From: Akebia trifoliata
Taxonomy: Eukaryota > Streptophyta > Magnoliopsida > Ranunculales > Lardizabalaceae
Reading direction: 5' to 3'
Length of the DNA stretch: 64,000 nucleotides
NCBI GenBank assembly: GCA_017979445.1
Contig: CM030713.1
Span: 28,563,934 to 28,627,933 of the forward strand
A program made the translations under genes and the position numbers. Shown piece by piece: positions 34,329-46,279 of the stretch. Within the stretch, counting starts at the first letter, position 1; the number at the start of each line of letters is the position of its first letter. Below the pieces are notes generated by a model. It was not told where the DNA came from and searched no databases. It saw only the letters and a list, made by a program, of their open reading frames with translations.

Positions 34329-35325
34329 TTGGGATAGTTGTGAGCTGATACCCTTGCAGAGGTTAATCTCTCTCTTTTTTTTCTATTGTGGTTTTAGATT
34401 ATTATATATATAAAAAAATTAATAAAAAATGATAATGTTGGCCCTAGCTGGGACGAGATCTTGCCGAAGTAGACACAGCAGCAGACTGTAGATGGAGTCG
34501 ACAGGGAAATTGGCCTGGCCGACACAAGCTGGGGATTCTTGAGCTTTCATTGTGGGCCCCCCCTGGATTGTTTCACAGATCGAGGTTGTTTAATCAGACA
34601 AAAGTCAAGCAAAGGGACAACCCAGGCTTCTATCCCACACCGACACAGTTTGTTGAAAGTGTTGGGTGTGGAGTAGAAGCCCATGAGGACACCATTTGGT
34701 TGGTCACTATCACACATGCACATGCACATGCACTTAAGTCTATCAAAAATTCAAAATTGAGTTTCTTTTTTCTTTTTTTTAATAGTATCCTTTCTCGGGA
34801 GAATAATGTGACATGTCGATCTTTGTGGTCCTCGGGATTTACAAATGCAATCTTAAGGACTATAAATGGTCTTGAATTGATGTTGACACAGCTACAGTAT
34901 CCTCTCCAATAGGTTACCATTGTCATCCACACAAAAAAAGTTACCCCATCAACCACTTTGAGAACGCTTTAACCACACATTTAGGAAAAAATAAATAAGA
35001 TTAAATGAAACTCAACTGTTCTTTTTTGTTTTAATTATTCCCCTCAAATAGGGGAAGGATACAATGTTTTCTTGGTTAAAATAAATGCAAGCACATAAAT
35101 AAGTGTGTACTCATCATACCAACCCGGTGACCACAACATAACAAGTGATTGGTATTTGGTACCTCATACATAAGCTTGTATGCACCATAGATGTACTTCT
35201 AAGTCATTGGTCATGTTCACTACTTCCAATATTCCACAACTTATTATGGATCTGATCTCCAAGAATTTAGGAATATAGTGTGACCACTTCTATCTAAAGC
35301 TGTACACCTCTCACTAACATGATTT

Positions 35326-35409
35326 TAAAACTTATTTTGACATCTAATCTCGTCCATGAATAAGACATAAAACTTATTTTGACATCTAATCTCGTCCATG
35401 AATAAGACT
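35326..35409. repeat. Exact 42-bp tandem duplication
   Basis: The 42-bp unit starting TAAAACTTATTTTGACATC is present twice, at 35326-35367 and 35368-35409, with no mismatch. It is therefore probably recent. Confidence 0.9.
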
Positions 35410-36300
35410 GAGTTGTCTGATACATTCGAGTAGTCTCATTCAACAATGAACTCCCTTTGCCTTATTTGAGAAATACATCAGCTTTCAGATGATTTGTCAA
35501 CCTGCCTAATTGAGATTTAAATCCATGATCACCAGAGAGCAAGGGCTTAAGAAGGAACCGTAAGAGAAAATAAAAATTAAATCACATTCTATTTTGATTT
35601 TAAATTTACTTAAATTACATTTTTATTTACTTTATTGAAATAAGTTTTAAGTAAAACAAATCCACTATCAATCCCTAGGACTATTATCCAAAATTAAACT
35701 GAAAAATAATTGAATCCATGATGATTGAGCTAAAATCATGTATTAATTGGTTATGGAAACATTGGATTTCTGGGTACCCCATTTGACAACCTTGGAATTC
35801 TCCTCATAATGGCAATTATTATTATTTTCATATTTGTTACCTTTATCTTTAAACATGACGACAGAAGCTTTACTCATCCTGTTAAAGCTGTCAAGGGGGT
35901 TAAAGAGTTAAATAACAAGGGAGTTACATCACGTGATGTAGAGTTCTTTTGATCGACTTCAATTATCACTAATCACAAAAGCAAAAAAGGGCAAAAACAA
36001 ATATAAGATATCTCAACATTCCTCTGGTCCATGTGTTCTATGTTGAAGATCTATCCAATAAAGTCAACCGATCGAATGGTTACAATTGGTCGAATATATA
36101 AAGTAAATTTTTTATTGATGAGCTGAACCTTCATTTTAAAACTCGGAGACGGCTCAGGCCACCGAGCGAGAAAGTCAGTGTGAATTGCCCCACATTAACT
36201 CATTCCTAAATGACACTCCCCGGATATTTGAAAAATCTCAGCCAAATTTATGAAAACTCGTCCAAGTCCATTGGTTTAATGTTTTTCTCTTATAAAATAA

Positions 36301-36477
36301 GACTCGTGATAATATGATGCCCCTTTCTGACAAAAACCCCCTACACCCCCATTCACCTCAGGATACGCATAACCATAAACCTTTTTATTGTGTATCCCAA
36401 GGCATTTGATCTACAATTTTGTGATGGTGGCGTAGGGGGATGTTTGTCAGAGAGGGAGCATCATATTATCACTGTTC
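36301..36477. mobile_element. GAGTCGTG-family hairpin MITE, copy 5, with perfect 9-bp TSD
   Basis: Perfect duplication ATAAAATAA at 36292-36300 and 36478-36486. Left end GACTCGTGATAATATGATGC, right end GCATCATATTATCACTGTTC. The arms pair through TTCTGACAAA...CCCCCTACACC. Core GTGTATCCCAAGGCATTTG. Confidence 0.9.
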
Positions 36478-36501
36478 ATAAAATAATTATATTTTAATAA
36501 T

Positions 36502-36648
36502 GACTAATGATAAATTGACTCTCTCAAAATTGACGCTCTTATTAACACTCTTGACGAGGCTTGTGAACAAAACCATAGATCTTTTTTCCTTGTGTATCCC
36601 AAACAAAAAGATTGTGCTCACATCAAGGGTGTCGGTTTATCACGGCTC
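36502..36648. mobile_element. GAGTCGTG-family hairpin MITE, copy 6, with perfect 9-bp TSD
   Basis: Perfect duplication TTTAATAAT at 36493-36501 and 36649-36657. Left end GACTAATGATAAATTGAC; the complement of the right end is GAGCCGTGATAAACCGAC. The core has ACCATAGATCTTTTTTCCTTG and GTGTATCCC. It begins only 24 bp after copy 5 ends. Confidence 0.9.
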
Positions 36649-37583
36649 TTTAATAATTTAAATATTAATAATATATTTAAAATAATTTTTATTTTTAAAT
36701 GTAATTATTAATCCAAGTTACAATTATAATTTAAATATAAAATTATGTCAAAAAATTAGTTAAATCAATTTTTTTTTAGATGACTCATTTGAGATTAGAT
36801 GAATCGGACAAACCAACTCGGCCCTTGTGAGTGTCAAGATAGGACAAGAAACTGGGTTTGAAAACCATTATAGAAAGAATAGATTACAAGGAATAAGGAT
36901 AATAACTTTGGCCTAGTACGTCAAACAGGGAAAATCACAATCAGTCTTGAAGAAAGCTACCTTTCTTTAATCAACCTTAATTTTACTCCATCTTTTTCTA
37001 TACAGGCATCTTGATATGTCATCTTCCGCATATTATATTATATCTATTATTCTTTTTCAAAAGCTTAAGATAAGAAAAGAAGTAAATAAATGATTTTTTT
37101 TTTGTCACTTTACCTTCTCTTTTGAGATTATCTCTTCAACTGATGATGAAGAATTTTATTTTAATGGAGAATGAAATCAATTATATGTTAATATAACCAT
37201 AATTAGTTGGAAAATACTGAAGTGCCATTAAAATTTATATACATTCACACTCTTTTTTTATTTTTTTTTTGTAAGATTAAGGGGGAGTGTGTGTGTGTGT
37301 GTTAGGCAGACCCAATTCATAAAATTAGGAATTACAATCTATCATAATTATTTTCAGACGCATTCTTACAAATAATGTCCATAAGATGACTTGAGAGATT
37401 CCTATGCTCGAAGAGCATTCTACCCACAGAAGGGAGGAATGAGACTAGGAAGTCCATTGCTTGGTTGCATTCTCTATAATAGAATCTAAAGTCAATTCTT
37501 TGAAAGATGACAACTTTTAACAATGGCTTTAACTAACCTATCTTCTCTTGAAGGGGTGAAGCACTCCCCTTTAATGTAATCAA

Positions 37584-37752
37584 TGGTCACTTTGGAATCC
37601 GCTCTTACCTCTAGAACTTGGATTCACACATTGTTGTGTATGGAGTCGGATGCTTTTTGTTGAGGTAGAGTGAAAAGCATATATGGTTGTGGGTACAACT
37701 CCACATTAGCAATGTGTGAATCTATGTCGGATTTATCTTGACCAAAATGTTA
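37584..37752. mobile_element. GAGTCGTG-family hairpin element, copy 7 (degraded ends)
   Basis: GGATTCACACATTG pairs with CAATGTGTGAATCTATG around a core with GGATGCTTTTTGTTGAGG and GAAAAGCATATATGGTTGTG. Outer ends are too decayed to place exactly. Confidence 0.55.
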
Positions 37753-37850
37753 CATGGGGCATAAGATTTAAAACCTTTCATAATCTTTCGCATCATGATC
37801 ATTAATGTCTTGTCTTATTGTCCTAAGGATTTGAATTTGAATAAATGATA

Positions 37851-38031
37851 GGAAAATGACAAATAATGTTGAAATGTACATCAATTCTCACGTTGCTGAT
37901 GTGGATTTATATATGAAATCATAGATATTTTTCATTGAGATATAAGTAAAAAGTATCTATGGTTATGTGTGCACCTCTACATCAGCAATGTCAGAATCGA
38001 TGTACATTTCAATGGTACTCCAACCCAATGT
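37851..38031. mobile_element. GAGTCGTG-family hairpin MITE, copy 8
   Basis: TTGAAATGTACATCAATTCTCAC pairs with the complement of GAATCGATGTACATTTCAA. The core has ATCATAGATATTTTTCATTG and AAAAAGTATCTATGGTTATG. Flanks TAAATGATA and TAAATTATA match at 8 of 9. Confidence 0.8.
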
Positions 38032-38039
38032 TAAATTAT

Positions 38040-39180
38040 ATTGTTCCTTCGTTCCAAATTGTGTCATGGAATACAACATTGATTAATTTTTAATGTTACA
38101 TAAAACTTTTCAAAAAAAATAAAATAAATTGATACATCTAAGCATGGTAATCATGTACGTATTTGAAATTATTTGATATGAATTCAATTTGATTAATATG
38201 AGTAAATTCAATAAAAGTTCTAAAAAATTTTGAAAAATCTTTCAAGAAGTAAACATCACCAAGTGATGTTTTCGGGTTTCTTTCTAAAATCCTTAGTTTT
38301 CAATTTTTTTTTTTTTTTTTAAATCTATCTTCTTCTTTAGGTTTGAAGATTCAAAAAGATAAAAGTTTGAAAAATAAACATATTTATCCTATTAAACGGT
38401 TAATTAATACAACATTGATTAATTTTTAATTATATATATATAATTAGAAGAAATTTCGGACTGCTTCAAAGAAAAGTCCGACTAGCCCTACTATGATAGT
38501 AAGGAAGAAAAGGTGTTACTAAGTCTCATCTATTGTCAAAAGATCTCGAGATTCACAACAAATTTCAAGGTCTCGTTTACACATCTCAAGGTCTTTTCGA
38601 GGGTGGATGAGGCTTAGTAACACTTTTTTCCTCACTATGATAGTAATGAAAGGATTCTTCCAAGAACTTTGGCTGGGTAACTTTGAAATGATGATTACTA
38701 GTTGATTCCCAATTTTCAAAGTACAGAGGGGCTCTCACTAATTGATCCAACTTCTGAGGGTGTGCACTAAAATACCCTTAACTTATTAAATCCCACCCGG
38801 CCCCACTTACCTAACACCCTATTTCAAAAAACCAATGGCATTTTCGTATTTATTTCCCATATTAAGTGTATTTTTGTAATTAAATCTCCCTAATGACTCC
38901 ATCATCTGACAATCAAACACGTGGCATCATAATCAACCGTTCCTTACCTACTAAAAAAGTCCTTCACCTGTCTCCATATTCCACGTGGCAATAACTGGCA
39001 TTGTCAGTATCTTGGTAACGTAGAAATTTCAAAATTAACTTTCAAATCTCAATCTTGCCCCAACGGTAATATCCATTATTTCTCAGATACAATCTCAGCC
39101 ACTCCATCTAAAAACATGCTCGATCTTTAAGCTCTGTACGAACTACTAAACAAAGGTCTCTCTCTTCTCAGTAAATAATA
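38040..39180. promoter_or_regulatory. Upstream region of the armadillo gene
   Basis: No gene; the 66-aa frame at 38519-38719 on the minus strand has no support. Two G-box sites, ACACGTGGCA near 38928 and CCACGTGGCA near 38991, lie within 450 bp of the likely leader exon. A small inverted repeat surrounds 38505-38640 (GGTGTTACTAAG... / ...CTTAGTAACAC). Confidence 0.45.
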
Positions 39181-39398
39181 CTGCCAAAGAGAATCCGGTT
39201 GCAGTGCCTTGATCTTCCATGTTTGAATCTTTGAAGAAAAAAGGTTTGATTTTTCTGTTAAAGCTTGAACATTTTCTCTCTATTTTTCAAACCAAGCTTC
39301 CTTCCCTTCTGAGATTCTCTTATTTCAGTCATTTTCTAATGTATTCGACCGTTAAATGTCTCCTCTGTAACTTAAATAAATAGTTTTTATGGTTTCAG

Positions 39399-39508
39399 GT
39401 CTAATAGAAGGAGAATTTCCATCTTTTGATCGAGAGGGTTGAAGATCAAGCTATTGGGTTGCTTTACTGAGAAGTAATCGAGTTTCTGGATTCTGGGAAT
39501 CTCTAAAG
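39399..39508 (+). other. 5'UTR exon of the armadillo gene
   Basis: The segment GTCTAATAGAAGG...CTCTAAAG is preceded by GGTTTCAG and followed by GTTGGG. A first leader exon probably ends near 39242 (AAAAAAG before GTTTGA). The last leader intron would run from 39509 to the strong acceptor TTCTTTCTCAAACCCAG at 40404-40420. Exact transcript ends cannot be seen. Confidence 0.5.
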
Positions 39509-40430
39509 GTTGGGTCTTTGAAGCTATTTTGCTTGCTTTCTTTGATTCTGATTCCTGTCGTGTAAAAAAGAGGAATTTTTTTTTTAATTTTCTGTAAAAT
39601 ACTGTGTTTTAAAGTCTGAGTCGTTAAAGATTCGATTTGTTCGGTTGGTTTCCTTCGTTTTCACTGTTTATAGAGGGCAAATCTGCAAAAGGAACCGTTT
39701 GGATTGATTGGGAAGAAAAAGCATTTTAAAGGATTTTTTGCCTTAATTTCTTTGTGGATTGGGAAAATTTTAACACACTCCATACAACTGTAAGAAAGGG
39801 CCACTGTCGTTGCTTCAAAGCCAAGTCCAAGATTCTCTCTCTCTATCTATTTAGTATAAATTTTTGTAGAAGAGAAAATTCTTAACTTTCTTCAGGTAGA
39901 ATCTACCTTGGGCTTGTATCTGTTCTTTAAATTCTGAGGGTTGGACTAGATCTCTGTTTGGGTTTTTTAAGTAATTAATTATAGAAGTCTACTTCTACTT
40001 TTCTCCGAAAACGAGTTTTTGCTGAGTGGTTTAAGTGAAAGTGGTTGAGACTTGAGAACTGTTACTTTAATGCTCCTTAAGAAGCTATCCAAATGACTGG
40101 TGGAGTCCATTTTTTGGAGGGTACTTTGATTTGTTGTTGGCCCAATGTTTTCAGCAAAACAAGTTATATGTGATTTACAAGATTCTAGAAAACGAAACAT
40201 ATCCATCTCTTGATCTCTTCTCTCATTTTTTTTTTTAAATTTATATCTCATGATTGTAAGTTTGTAACTTTGTAACTGCTCCTCTTGGTTTTTCCAATAA
40301 AATACAAACAACCCTTCACTGCTTTTTTAATTTTCTATGAAAAATTAGTCCTTTTTTTTTCATCTGGGTCTTCTTGATCAAGGCTTGGGTTCTCTTAATT
40401 TCTGTTCTTTCTCAAACCCAGATTGGAATC

Positions 40431-42119
40431 ATGGTTGAAGAGGGAGGAGACGATGGTTTGGTCGATACCCGGTCGGTCGAAAACTGGTTATCGCATGCTA
40501 AAGACCTCGTTCCAATTGCACTCCAGAAAGCGAGGGAAGCCAAGGGGTTCCCGGGTCGATGGAGGATGATAATTTCCAAATTGGAGCAGATCCCATCTTG
40601 TTTATCGGATTTGTCCAGCCATCCTTTCTTCTTGAAGAATACCCTTTGTAAGGAGCAATTGCAAGCTGTCTCGAAGACATTGAATGAAGCAATTGAATTG
40701 GCAAAGCTTTGTGTGGAAGAGAAATATGTCGGGAAGCTTCAGATGCAAAGTGATCTTGATGCCTTGTCTGCAAAATTGGATTTGAATTTGCGGGATTGTG
40801 GACTCTTGATCAAAACAGGAGTTCTCAGTGAGGCTACCTCACCTCTCAACATCTCACAATTGTTGGTTGAACAGAAGGCGACCACCACTGATTGGACCAA
40901 TATACGAGAATTGCTCGCTCGGCTTCAGATGGGTCACTTGGAAGCAAAGCATCGGGCACTTGACAACCTCGTTGAAGTCATGAAAGACGATGAGAAAGCT
41001 GTGTTGGCTATGTTGGGTCGCAGCAATATATCAGCTCTAGTCCAATTACTCACTGCTACATCTCCAAGGATTCGAGAGAAGACTGTCACCGTTATATGCT
41101 CGCTTGCAGAGTCGGGTAGTTGCGAGAATTTGCTTGTTTCGGAAAATGTGCTTCCACCTTTGATCCGACTCATTGAATCGGGAAGCATGGTGGGAAAGGA
41201 GAAGGCAACAATTTCACTTCAAAGGCTGTCGATGTCAGCAGAAACAGCCCGTTCGATTGTTGGGCATAGTGGGATCCGTCCATTGATCGAGATATGTCGT
41301 ACAGGAGAATCAGTTTCACAGGCTGCAGCAGCGGGAACGTTAAAAAATTTGTCGGTCTTGCCAGAAGTGAGGCAAAATCTTGCCGAAGAAGGGATTGTCA
41401 AGGTTATGATCAATCTCCTCGATAGTGGATTATTACTTGGTTCAAAGGAGTACGCTGCCGAGTGTTTGCAGAATCTCACTGCAAGCAATGACAGTCTTCG
41501 AAGGTCAGTTATCTCAGAAGGTGGACTTCGGAGTCTCTTGACCTACCTCGATGGCCCGTTACCACAAGAATCTCCGGTCGGAGCATTGAGGAATCTAGTT
41601 GGTTTGGTTGCTATGGAAGTTTTGGTTTCTCTAAGTTTCCTTCCACGCTTGGTTCATGTTCTTAAATCTGGATCTTTGGGTGCACAACAAGCTGCGGCAT
41701 CAGCTATTTGTAAGGTTTGCAACTCGGCAGAAATGAAGAAATTGGTGGGTGAAGCCGGGTGTGTTCCTTTGCTTATACGGATGCTCGAGGCGAAAACTAA
41801 TGGTGCAAGAGAGGTCGCTTCCCAAGCTCTCTCGAGCTTGGTAACCCTCTCGCAGAACTGCAGAGAAGTTAAAAGGGATGAGAAGTGTGTGCCAAATCTA
41901 GTCCAATTGCTTGACCCAAGCCCCCAAAACACAGCTAAGAAGTATGCTGTGTCCTGCCTTGGGTGTTTATCTTCGAGCAAAAAATGTAAGAAGTTGATGA
42001 TATCTTACGGAGCGATTGGGTATCTCAAGAAGCTGTCAGAGATGGAAATTGTAGGTGCCAAGAAGCTGCTTGAACGGCTTGAGAGAGGGAAATTGAGAAG
42101 TTTGTTCAGCAAGAAATAG
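40431..42119 (+). CDS. Armadillo-repeat protein
   Basis: The single-exon CDS gives 562 residues. The open frame also has an ATG at 40374, but a strong acceptor (pyrimidine tract plus CAG at 40418-40420) lies between them. The upstream ATG is then intronic, and MVEEGGDDGLVDTRSVENWL is the real start. The N-terminal about 150 residues are helical and resemble the UND-like region of plant U-box/ARM proteins, but no U-box is present. From about residue 165 on, roughly nine ARM repeats follow, with usual texts such as GSMVGKEKATISLQRLS, AAAAGTLKNLSVLPEVRQNLAEEGIV, EYAAECLQNLTASND and AQQAAASAICKVCNSAE. Relatives are often annotated 'vacuolar protein 8-like' ARM proteins. The role is unknown; these repeats bind proteins or peptides. 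Confidence 0.88.
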   Translation: MVEEGGDDGLVDTRSVENWLSHAKDLVPIALQKAREAKGFPGRWRMIISKLEQIPSCLSDLSSHPFFLKNTLCKEQLQAVSKTLNEAIELAKLCVEEKYVGKLQMQSDLDALSAKLDLNLRDCGLLIKTGVLSEATSPLNISQLLVEQKATTTDWTNIRELLARLQMGHLEAKHRALDNLVEVMKDDEKAVLAMLGRSNISALVQLLTATSPRIREKTVTVICSLAESGSCENLLVSENVLPPLIRLIESGSMVGKEKATISLQRLSMSAETARSIVGHSGIRPLIEICRTGESVSQAAAAGTLKNLSVLPEVRQNLAEEGIVKVMINLLDSGLLLGSKEYAAECLQNLTASNDSLRRSVISEGGLRSLLTYLDGPLPQESPVGALRNLVGLVAMEVLVSLSFLPRLVHVLKSGSLGAQQAAASAICKVCNSAEMKKLVGEAGCVPLLIRMLEAKTNGAREVASQALSSLVTLSQNCREVKRDEKCVPNLVQLLDPSPQNTAKKYAVSCLGCLSSSKKCKKLMISYGAIGYLKKLSEMEIVGAKKLLERLERGKLRSLFSKK

Positions 42120-42638
42120 GGGAAGTGTTTTGTTCTTGTATGTCGGTTGTTTCATTGTCTTTATGAAGCATATAGTAGGATGTAATGAACTCGAATGCCC
42201 CAACGCTTGATCTTTTGTGCAATGTGCTATATAAATATGCTTGTTAATTATAATCTCCAAATTTCTTCTATGCATTTCTTTTCTATGTATAGGCCATAAT
42301 ACCACTTACGTAGCATTTATATGTGGAATGTGGATTCTTTGTGAGATTGATGGAAGCTTTCATCTGTTCTTACAGACAAAAGCACATATTTAAAGCTTCT
42401 ACTTTTATCTGTTTTCCCCTATTCTTTACTTGGTTGTCACTGGTTCATGTTTCTTGATGTAGAAAACTTATATATGTTTGACTATATAGTTCACAGTAGC
42501 TTATAAAAATATACTCAGCTGTGATGTTTGCAACATCAAAATGCTATGTTGGTTCTTCAAAAATTCCAAACATACCAATAGAATTAGGGGCATCCTTACC
42601 ACTGCCAAATGCTAGAACAAAACATTTTGCAGGCGTGG

Positions 42639-43146
42639 TGTTGAGTGTGTATTTTCCTCAACTCTCGGGTGTGTCATACCCCAATTAAGCCACCGTGACC
42701 CTTTTATATTCATAGTTTTGCACCTCTTCAACAAATCGGTCTTTTGGAGTGGTTGGTTGGTTAACATGGTATCAGAGCGCTAGGTTCGAATAAGTCACGA
42801 ATTCAAATCTTTCCACCCTTATGGGTGAGGAGTGTTGAGTGTATATTTTCCTCAACTCTTGGGTGTGTCATACCCCAATAAAGTCTTGTGACCCTCTTCT
42901 ATTCATAATTCTTCTCCTCTTCAACTAATCAGTCTTTTGGAGTAGTTGGTTGGTTAATATGGTATCAGAGCGCTAGGTTCGAATAGGTCACGGGTTCAAA
43001 TCTCTCCACCCTTATGGATGAGGGGGAGTGTTGATTGTATATTTTCCTCAACTCTCGGGTTTGCATACCCCTATTAAGTCCCGTGACCCTCTTATATTAA
43101 AGTTCTCCCCCTCTTCGGTCTTTTGGAATAGTTAGTTGGTTAACTG
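42639..43146 (+). mobile_element. TRIM-like element with three LTRs
   Basis: Three copies of a 117-128-bp unit that starts TGTTGA(G/T)TGTATATTTTCC lie at 42639-42766, 42833-42959 and 43029-about 43146. The first two end TTAACA/TTAATA and are directly followed by TGGTATCAGAGCGCTAGG, a PBS for initiator Met tRNA. Each internal stretch is only about 65-70 bp and ends in a purine run (GGGTGAGGAG, GATGAGGGGGAG) just before the next unit. This is the layout of a terminal-repeat retrotransposon in miniature (TRIM): LTR-int-LTR-int-LTR. No coding capacity. Flanking duplication not found. Confidence 0.8.
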
Positions 43147-43149
43147 ACG

Positions 43150-44178
43150 GTGATGCTTAAAAAACCTTTTTGATAATTTTTTTGTCTGAGAATGAGAAAG
43201 ATGTCCATAGAATTAGAGTAGTATAATTTAAGTAGAGGTGTTGTTTTATGTGACATGTGACCTACTCATCCTAATCAAATTAAAAGGAAAATTGTACAAG
43301 ACAGCAGTAAGACAGGTTATGCTTTATGAAGTTGAATGTTTGGTAATGGAGAAGCATAATGTATAGATTGAGCGTAGGAGAGATTGATGATATAGTGACA
43401 AAAATCACTGACTTTTTGAAAAAATTATGATTAATTTTCACTCTTTCAATTTTCTATTTAATCCCAATAAATTTGCACAGTTTTGAAAAATAATATAAAC
43501 TTTGCAAATTAATTGTGAAGTTAGAAGTTGAACGGTATTACAATTTTGTAATTTTGATTAATATTGTGTCCAATATATGAAATAATATACATTTTTTATA
43601 TATAATTCATAATTAATATATTTTATTTTTCTAATTTTCCTCGTCTTTGACCTCCTTTTCACTACGATTGATGAGTGAAAGACTTGCAAAAATAAAATCG
43701 TTAACGAATGCATTTGTGAAAATTCAAGAGTTTGCCTAATTGGTATTAACTAAAGGAAAACCGGTTGAGATGATTTGGCCATATGAGATAGGTAACATAT
43801 CTTATTAGATACTGCAAATTGAAGACTCTAAAAGTAACAAATTAAGGCAGTGAGAACATATCTAAACATACTCGACATGTTCTTTGATGAGCTTCTACAA
43901 ATCCCAAAAACTGTGAGCGATGCAATCGAAGGTTTGTGTACAATTTGCAATGCCAACACTATACAAAGTGGAATGAAGGAACATGAGACCTTTAGCCAAT
44001 TCCAAATCCTTGAGATAAGGCTTGGTGATGATGATGATGATGATTAATGATCATAAGTCGTTGAGTCATGTTGATGATGCACCATATAATCTGTCCTTAG
44101 AATCTATATCACAATTTTAGAAAGAAGCCTAACAAATGGAAGTTATGATCCTAGATTAAGGGAATAATTTCTCGAAAT
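43150..44178. other. Intergenic, no gene recognised
   Basis: AT-rich. The 65-aa frame 43850-44047 ends in a GAT repeat (44028-44045) and resembles nothing I know. Confidence 0.45.
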
Positions 44179-44183
44179 TAATG

Positions 44184-45531
44184 TGTTGTCTAAATTTACG
44201 CACGCAAGTATACGTATCGAAACAAGTAATAAAGTGATAAGAAAGTATCGTTCCTACGGAGACTAAATATTAATCTATTGCTAATTACTAATTTATCTCA
44301 CTCTAATTTTATCTAATCAAAAGTAAAAAAAAAAAATTAGGATTTAAAAATAAACAAGAAAAATAACGGAGAGAATAAATTTGCAGATTTAAAATCAATG
44401 AGTGATAAAATCTAGGTTTATAATTTTCCCCATACAATCCAATTAATTAGATTATCTTTCCTTCTATGATAAATTAATCCACTATAATTGTCACCCAAGA
44501 GCACTAAATTCTCTACAAGCCTCTGTCGATGGTCATGTAAAAATACCCTTCTAAACTAACTCCATATATGTCTATGAGAATTAAATCAAGAAGAATTCAT
44601 TAAGAATAAGCTCTCATAAGGGATGCACATGCAACGTGAGTATATGTTTATCTCAAATTAGCGTATATTACTCTATCTAGGTCATGAACACAAAATAACT
44701 CTATCGATATTATTAAGGTTCACCGATTCAATTCAATCAATGGCTAGTTAATTAAATCGCATTAAACATATGATAGAATAAACAATCACATGTGGAATCA
44801 TAAAAGAAAGAAATAAAATTAATCAAATATAATGAATGGGTTCCATTATAACCTTAGAATAGAAATTAGTTCATCATTGAACAGAAAATAAAATCACAAA
44901 AGTATTCAGTCATTCTTAGAGATTACAAATATCAAGAGAAGAGATAAAGTTTAGAAAGATAAAACTCAAAAGTCGAATCTCCAGCTCTTGTCCTCCTTCT
45001 CAATCTTGTGCCTCCAAGAAAAATCCCAAAACTTCTATCCCCAAAATAAGGCTTAATCGTTCATATTTATAGGTATAGAGTCATTAAGGTTTAAGAGTCC
45101 CCAAAATTCGTCTCTAATTCAGTCCCAAAAATTAACGTGTAAAGTTGGAAATGTAAGCAAGCCATGGCCTCAAAACATGTCATACCGCGGTTTGTCTTTT
45201 TATATTTCTGCTATGCAATTCTTGAATTCTCGCCGCAGCCTTATTTTCTATCAAGCTGCGGCTTAAAGACTTTTTAGCTTGTATGCATAGCTTCCTTCTT
45301 CCGATAGTGAACCAATTTAGATCCAGAATTTCTCCTAAACGTTGACAAATATCCTAATGCTTCATACTGTTCCTAAAGTGCAAAATAAGCATAAAAATCA
45401 AATAAAAACATAGAATCACATAAAAAGTATAAAACAAACTAAACTTAAATACAAACAACTAAAAGACTCTAAAATTAACAAAATATTATATTTAAAAGTG
45501 GTTAATTCGCAGGTATAAAACCCACTCATCA
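44184..45531 (-). mobile_element. Probable solo LTR
   Basis: Read on the minus strand it starts TGATGAGTGGGTTTTATACC and ends TTTAGACAACA, the TG...CA format. CTATAAATATGAACG near 45055-45070 (minus strand) is a good TATA box about 470 bp in. AGTCTCCGTAGGAACGATAC near the far end matches a motif often seen in the R/U5 part of plant Gypsy-type LTRs. Flanks TAATG (44179-44183) and TAATA (45532-45536) match at 4 of 5. No internal region or second LTR is present. It has no reading frame. Confidence 0.65.
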
Positions 45532-45784
45532 TAATATAACCAAGCGAGATTCTAATTTTAGAAATAAGTTTTCATAATCTGATATTGACAAATCCAAAAT
45601 CAAAGTGTGATCTTAGAATCTAACCATCTAAGTCAAAAGCTCAAATTTTCGTCATATATTATTAATATAATGCTTCTCGACCATCCAACATTTTGTTTCA
45701 TTCCATAAAGTATAGTTGATCTTATTACTATCTTACAAACACACCTCTGCTTCATCTTTCTCAATCTCTCCACCCTATTTACAA

Positions 45785-45959
45785 GATTAATGATAAAATG
45801 ACTTTTTAAAAAAAATGTACTTAATCTGTACTCAGTTGACGTGACAAGTGCATAGAACCGTACACCTTTTCCATGTGTATCCCGAAGAAAAAGATCTATG
45901 ATTTTGTGAAGTTGTCACATCGACTGAGTACAATTTTTCGAGTTAGATTATCACAATTG
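45785..45959. mobile_element. GAGTCGTG-family hairpin MITE, copy 9
   Basis: TGTACTCAGTTGACGTGACA pairs with TGTCACATCGACTGAGTACA. Left end GATTAATGATAAAATGAC, complement of right end CAATTGTGATAATCTAAC. The core has CTTTTCCATGTGTATCCC and GAAAAAGATCTATGATTTTG. Flanks TATTTACAA / GGTTTATAA match at 6 of 9. Confidence 0.75.
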
Positions 45960-46094
45960 GGTTTATAATTAACTTAAGACACTTAAATTAGTCATTTCAA
46001 GATATTTTCTAAAACATCAATTTTATTAAATATTCCTATCTTGATTGTCAACCTTAAGTTTCCACTCCACATATTCGATTTTGATTTTACTAAA

Positions 46095-46279
46095 GAACAA
46101 GAATGAATGCACGCGGTAAATCATATGCGGCTGATGTGCCAAGGTCACAAAATCACGTATCTTTTTCTTCAATCTTTTTTCTTACGTATCCCAAAGAAAA
46201 AGGTCTATGGTTTTGTTCCCTTGCCACATCAATCACATACACACCGCATATGATTTACCATGTGCATTCATCACGACTC
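46095..46279. mobile_element. GAGTCGTG-family hairpin MITE, copy 10
   Basis: The right end is intact (complement GAGTCGTGATGAATGCACATG); the left end is mutated (GAACAAGAATGAATGCACG). GGTAAATCATATGCGG pairs with CCGCATATGATTTACC. The outer 20 bp are nearly those of copy 2, 26 kb away. No convincing target duplication. Confidence 0.78.

Larger units (their letters stand above)
33600..36300. other. Intergenic after the SR gene
   Basis: No gene recognised. Frames at 34547-34956 on both strands overlap one another and carry no motifs. The stretch 34430-34720 is less AT-rich and may be a fragment of an unidentified element; it includes repeated CACATG. Confidence 0.45.

Noticed and set aside
40374..40430. 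Upstream in-frame start of the armadillo protein
   Set aside because: A pyrimidine tract with CAG at 40418-40420 makes this part intron; the relatives' start fits 40431.
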